From assembly GCA_903861445.1 (NCBI GenBank), contig CAIOUK010000118.1, positions 1 through 9,698 on the forward strand: DNA of 9,698 nucleotides, given 5' to 3'. The DNA is from an uncultured Verrucomicrobia subdivision 3 bacterium (lineage in GTDB: Bacteria; Verrucomicrobiota; Verrucomicrobiia; Limisphaerales; UBA11358). Under the pieces are notes generated by a model. The model ran no database searches. It was given only the letters and a program-made list of their open reading frames with translations, and was not told the origin of the DNA. Shown here piece by piece: positions 8,001 through 9,698 of this stretch (position 1 is its first letter; every line of letters starts with the position of its first letter). The translations under genes were made by a program, and so were the position numbers.

Positions 8001-8128
8001 CGGTCGTTTTGCAATGTCACCACGCTTCCCGTCTGCGTGATTTGTGGCGTGGGCGCGGCCAAGCACGCTGCCGCCAGAAGGCTCGTCAGCGCGACGATGA
8101 GAAATCTTTGGATACGGAAAATTTTCAT
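5033..8128 (-). CDS. Large exported TIM-barrel glycoside hydrolase-like protein (clan GH-D-like), family unassigned
   Basis: This 1031-aa protein is predicted to act outside the cytoplasm on a glycoside. I chose the ATG at 8126-8128 because it opens a good signal peptide (MKIFRIQRFLIVALTSLLAA). The frame stays open to 8377, but that extension overlaps the SMP-30 gene and is Arg/Ser/Pro-rich. Order of parts: signal peptide (1-25); N-terminal beta-sandwich (~30-270), as in GH36/GH31-type enzymes; a second beta-rich segment (~285-415); a TIM-barrel-like region (~480-830); and C-terminal beta domains (~840-1031). Barrel features resemble the alpha-galactosidase clan: Asp687 in GLMFDYPENG as candidate nucleophile, Arg747 with Asp751/Asp753 in MRTENDTD as candidate acid/base site, then LLNQDTD and a helix ending VVSGRLLLANSF. 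These assignments are by eye and uncertain. The gene is third in the operon and is the likely supplier of its sugar. The exact family and substrate are unknown. Confidence 0.9.
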   Translation of the reverse strand: MKIFRIQRFLIVALTSLLAAACLAAPTPQITQTGSVVTLQNDRVRLEFDLAHGTYQIFNQGDTHPALSQVRLKINDWSSDAVGVERTWKQRSVKDTNGKGLALDLSFKSPSAPELQFSFALYEGQDFFSASGGLVNSTKEIVRIKDIHVLADGVVYDGVDKTKDFAMVDGFSGGEPVEHGPRSYSPLTRANGLQSRNNILLTFSDAQQRRVLVLGGLTYHDFEKFATIAQKRRIELELGKDQKSSLLCYLNLPATKLDASAGGETLALTKGSKARVWQDHEFRCEETATSVMEPGKIIVEARQLKADQPYTVGFSWWEGLRQGKFPDLAQSIFVEFEQDGVTKKLPLLENRILPRFDTRKKQDVEEFELPLPAEAIRAGNLRIVVAKGTTSLTAAKLPADANVYLSEIWLRDGRCEPLLPAKPTTLKDCPQPRRKFTAQLFAADPVGKRVDPGQRYVAVDQFYLDVTGSDPFGALENYGQRVRQAQEIELSMYDFPTVCMWYAADKEYGKNNSDSPADNTSTGAVDEMKRIAASGFLKFSRAAVRLVPDSYMPNNQQGWWDDKHWQRPDTDCELTKNGRYVVPYETTKKWAGAVTELGGIPLTYFQTGFRSEDYAKEFPGHMLFNKQFAWKKGSVPTNSDVFTDWHKAWQRNGLLWGYDYTDPGFVAHMRDVFANLKAGGVRGLMFDYPENGRATAGGMEDDYSTMAAAYRKIYELAHDGLGPNSYVHERNMEFGSDVTIGAIASMRTENDTDEMDGTTVTRCGLRWYKNRVLLNQDTDSKNLARAQKNPDEVRAILTMMYVVSGRLLLANSFSQFTPQTLHDLTRVFPFHAAPKSARPVDAFVSDRPAVYDFEVNPQWHQVTFFNANKSAPKRVGINLSGEPFTGALGLKPDREYYCFDFWNHLLIGKLKGNARLEQSLRNGEVRMISVREALRHPQVLSTDRHVMQGYLDLLREEWSDKRQTLTGVSKIIGDDPYTVTLALNGFSLKEIKCKDSKVKAQLSAPKDGLVEFTLTGPKNATVEWTASFGQQ
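8054..8128 (-). other. Signal peptide of the glycosidase-like protein
   Basis: The N-terminus has basic residues (K2, R5, R8), a hydrophobic core (FLIVALTSLLAAA, 9-21) and small residues before Pro26, consistent with Sec export. Cys22 follows three alanines, so a degenerate lipobox (LAAAC) is possible. The -3 residue is Ala rather than the usual Leu/Val/Ile, so signal peptidase I cleavage near 24-25 and lipoprotein processing at Cys22 both remain possible. Confidence 0.8.
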
Positions 8129-8133
8129 AGGTG
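8126..8133 (-). promoter_or_regulatory. Start context CACCT-ATG of the glycosidase-like gene (no Shine-Dalgarno)
   Basis: The 34-bp spacer between the SMP-30 stop and this ATG has no purine-rich ribosome binding site. The ATG is preceded directly by CACCT, as at the symporter gene (3015-3022). This context, together with the signal peptide, supports the internal start over the longer open frame. Confidence 0.4.
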
Positions 8134-8162
8134 ATGTTTCGCGTCGGTAAAAGTTGGCAAAA

Positions 8163-9032
8163 TTAAATCTTCGCCAGCGTCGGCGACTGGCCGCGCACGC
8201 CGGGTTTAACCGCAAAAATTCCGCCGGCCAGCGGCTCGGCCTCGCGCGCGGCTTTGTCGTAATCCTCCCACGCGGTGGTGATGAAGAGCTGGTCAAATTT
8301 TTCGCCGCCGAAGCAGCATGAGGAAACGCGTCGCGCCGGAATGGGAATCCGCTCCAGCGATTTGCCGGTGCGACCATCGAAACACTCCACCGCGCCGCCG
8401 TCCCAGAGCGCGAGCCAGATGTTTCCGTTCGTGTCGCAGCACAAACCGTCCGGCCAGCCTTGCTCTGAAGACAATTTCACGAGCGGACGCCGCCCGCTCG
8501 GCGTGCCGGTCGCGAGATCATAATCAAAAACATCCACGCGCCCTGTCAGCGTGTCCGTGTAATACATCCGCGTGCCGTCCGGCGACCAATCGAGGCCGTT
8601 GGAAACCGTGACGCCGCCGAACAACGCTTCCAGTTTGCCGTCGGCCAACCGGTAAAATGCGGCGAGTTCCGGCGCGCAATCCCGGTGCATCGTGCCGGCA
8701 AAAAAACGCCCGCGCGGATCGCATTTGCCGTCGTTGAACCGCAGGCGCGAATCGGGATTCGCCAGTTTTGCCAGCGGTGTGATTTTGCCCGATTGCCAAT
8801 CCAACCGTGAAACTTCATTCCGACGCGCGATGAGCCAGCCGCCTTGTTCATCCGGCACGGCCACGCCGAGGAAATCGTCAGTTGCGCGGCTGGTATTCAA
8901 GCCGGTGCGGACATCGAGCCGGTTGAGCGTGCCGACGTTGATATTCACCCACCACAGCCCGCCGTCGTGCCAGACCGGCCCTTCGGCCAGTTCCGCCTTG
9001 GCGTCGTAGATGAGTTCCGCGCGGAGGCTCAT
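8163..9032 (-). CDS. SMP-30/gluconolactonase family sugar lactonase
   Basis: This 289-aa six-bladed beta-propeller enzyme is predicted to hydrolyse an aldonolactone to the free sugar acid, using one divalent metal ion. The length is normal for the family. The metal ligands known from SMP-30/regucalcin are all recognisable: Glu17 (AEGPVW), Asn145 (SNGLDWSPDG) and Asp195 (WPDGL). The substrate-binding Arg98/Asn100 are present in RLRFNDGKCDPRGRF, with FAGTMH just after. No signal peptide is visible, so it acts in the cytoplasm. The start lies 3 bp after the stop of the RraA-like gene, so the two are probably translationally coupled. No Shine-Dalgarno is seen. In the pathway it would act between the sugar dehydrogenase and the dehydratase. 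The sequence does not fix the sugar. Confidence 0.95.
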   Translation of the reverse strand: MSLRAELIYDAKAELAEGPVWHDGGLWWVNINVGTLNRLDVRTGLNTSRATDDFLGVAVPDEQGGWLIARRNEVSRLDWQSGKITPLAKLANPDSRLRFNDGKCDPRGRFFAGTMHRDCAPELAAFYRLADGKLEALFGGVTVSNGLDWSPDGTRMYYTDTLTGRVDVFDYDLATGTPSGRRPLVKLSSEQGWPDGLCCDTNGNIWLALWDGGAVECFDGRTGKSLERIPIPARRVSSCCFGGEKFDQLFITTAWEDYDKAAREAEPLAGGIFAVKPGVRGQSPTLAKI

Positions 9033-9035
9033 GCG

Positions 9036-9698
9036 TCACATGATGCCGAATTTGTCCCACGCGGCCTGTGCGCCCATGCCGCCTTTGATGGCCTCGAACA
9101 CGCGCTTTTCGCCGTGCGCCTTCTGCCACGCGGCCTCGATGACTTCCTTTTCAATCGCGCGCGGCACCACGCACACGCCGTCCATGTCGCCAAAAATAAT
9201 GTCGCCGGGCGCGATGCTCACCTCGCCGAGTTTGATGCGGCAGCGCAAATCAATCACCTTGCCGCGCGGCCGTTGATCCTGCGCGTAGCGGCCATAGGAG
9301 AACACCGGAAAGTTCAATTGCAGGATGCCCCGCGTGTCGCGCGAATAGCCGTCCACCACCGCGCCGACCGCGCCGCGATTGCGCGCCGCCGTGCTCATCA
9401 ATTCGCCCCACAGCGCATAGGTCGGCGACGAGCCGGTGCAGACATAGACTTCGTTTTGCTTGAGGTCGTCGAGCGCCTTGAGCATCAGGCCGAACGGCTG
9501 ATTCAAGTTGCCGCCAATGCGGCCCGGGCCTTCGCCACCGGCGTCATCGGCTTCGAGCACGGGCATGGCGCGGCCGAGCACGATCATGTCGTCGCGCAAC
9601 GGCTGGATTTGCGGCGGCAGGAATTGGTGCTGGTAGCCCACCACGTCCATCACGTCGCCGACCACGGCGGTAAAAAGTTCCTCGCGGCAGCGCGCGAA
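9036..9698 (-). CDS. RraA-family protein, possible metal-dependent pyruvate aldolase (5' end outside window)
   Basis: About 220 residues are visible and the frame is open to the right edge. The first visible codons (FARCREELFTAVVGDVMDVVG) match the start of the RraA fold, so little is missing. A GTG at 9663-9665 is inside this conserved part and is not a credible start. Family motifs seen are ALWGELMSTAARNRGAVGAV, then DGYSRD with the Arg-Asp pair (codons 9336-9341) that binds substrate and metal in HMG/CHA aldolases, FPVFSYG, and the late PGDIIFGDMDGVCVVP. Members include 4-hydroxy-4-methyl-2-oxoglutarate aldolase/oxaloacetate decarboxylase, and RraA itself, a regulator of RNase E that lacks aldolase activity. 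The retained Arg-Asp pair and the operon context favour an enzyme. A role in cleaving the 2-keto-3-deoxy acid made by the operon's dehydratase is my inference. It is the first operon gene in view, and others may lie upstream. Confidence 0.92.
   Translation of the reverse strand, partial: FARCREELFTAVVGDVMDVVGYQHQFLPPQIQPLRDDMIVLGRAMPVLEADDAGGEGPGRIGGNLNQPFGLMLKALDDLKQNEVYVCTGSSPTYALWGELMSTAARNRGAVGAVVDGYSRDTRGILQLNFPVFSYGRYAQDQRPRGKVIDLRCRIKLGEVSIAPGDIIFGDMDGVCVVPRAIEKEVIEAAWQKAHGEKRVFEAIKGGMGAQAAWDKFGIM

Larger units (their letters stand above)
1071..9698 (-). other. Putative six-gene sugar/sugar-acid catabolic operon
   Basis: Six minus-strand genes follow one another with gaps of 3 bp (RraA to SMP-30), 34 bp (SMP-30 to glycosidase-like), 30 bp (to dehydratase), 5 bp (to SDR) and 21 bp (to symporter). 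No opposing gene and no obvious terminator interrupts them. The encoded functions form a logical series: release of sugar, import, oxidation, lactone opening, dehydration and possible aldol cleavage. The 5' end and promoter lie beyond position 9698. No transcription factor, kinase or outer-membrane SusC/SusD pair is visible. Co-transcription is inferred from spacing and direction only. Confidence 0.85.

Noticed and set aside
8129..8377. Upstream extension of the glycosidase-like frame to a start at 8377
   Set aside because: It would overlap the 3' end of the SMP-30 gene by over 200 bp, its translation is low-complexity Arg/Ser/Pro, and it would bury a good signal peptide inside the protein.
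9663..9665. GTG as start of the RraA-like gene
   Set aside because: Eleven further in-frame codons upstream encode residues typical of the family's N-terminal helix (EELFTA before VVGDVMD), so the real start is beyond the window.

Overview
The window is GC-rich, densely coded bacterial DNA. It looks chromosomal, most likely from a Verrucomicrobia/Planctomycetes-type (PVC) bacterium. This placement is an inference from three things: the gene set (SSS symporter with a 'MSGMAGN' helix, DgoD-like dehydratase, SMP-30 lactonase, RraA-like protein, a large secreted glycosidase-like protein), the lack of recognisable Shine-Dalgarno sequences, and the style of the unknown protein at the left edge. No rRNA, tRNA, CRISPR array, transposase or integrase was seen. 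The longest non-coding gap is 55 bp.

Layout. At the left edge the plus strand carries the 3' part of one gene (2-1015). It encodes an unrecognised protein with a helical, TPR-like segment and one C-terminal membrane helix. It converges on everything else. From 9698 down to 1071 the minus strand carries six co-directional genes with gaps of only 3 to 34 bp, which I read as one operon. In transcription order these are: RraA-family protein (5' end beyond the window), SMP-30/gluconolactonase, a 1031-aa exported TIM-barrel glycosidase-like protein, a mandelate racemase/enolase-superfamily sugar-acid dehydratase, an SDR dehydrogenase, and an SSS-family Na+:solute symporter. The promoter must lie right of the window.

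How the genes fit together (inference). The exported glycosidase-like protein would release a sugar, and the Na+ symporter would import it. SDR, lactonase and dehydratase together would perform the first three steps of a non-phosphorylative (Entner-Doudoroff/Dahms-like) pathway: sugar to lactone to aldonate to 2-keto-3-deoxy-aldonate. The RraA-like protein, from a family that includes pyruvate-forming metal-dependent aldolases, is the only candidate in view for the final cleavage. No kinase, classical KDG aldolase or FAH-family hydrolase is visible. The dehydratase is galactonate-dehydratase-like and the glycosidase barrel resembles clan GH-D (alpha-galactosidase clan), so a galacto-configured sugar (D-galactose, L-fucose or L-arabinose type) is a plausible but unproven substrate.

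The two points most worth attention are the RraA-as-aldolase pathway and the large glycosidase-like protein, which I cannot place in a named family.
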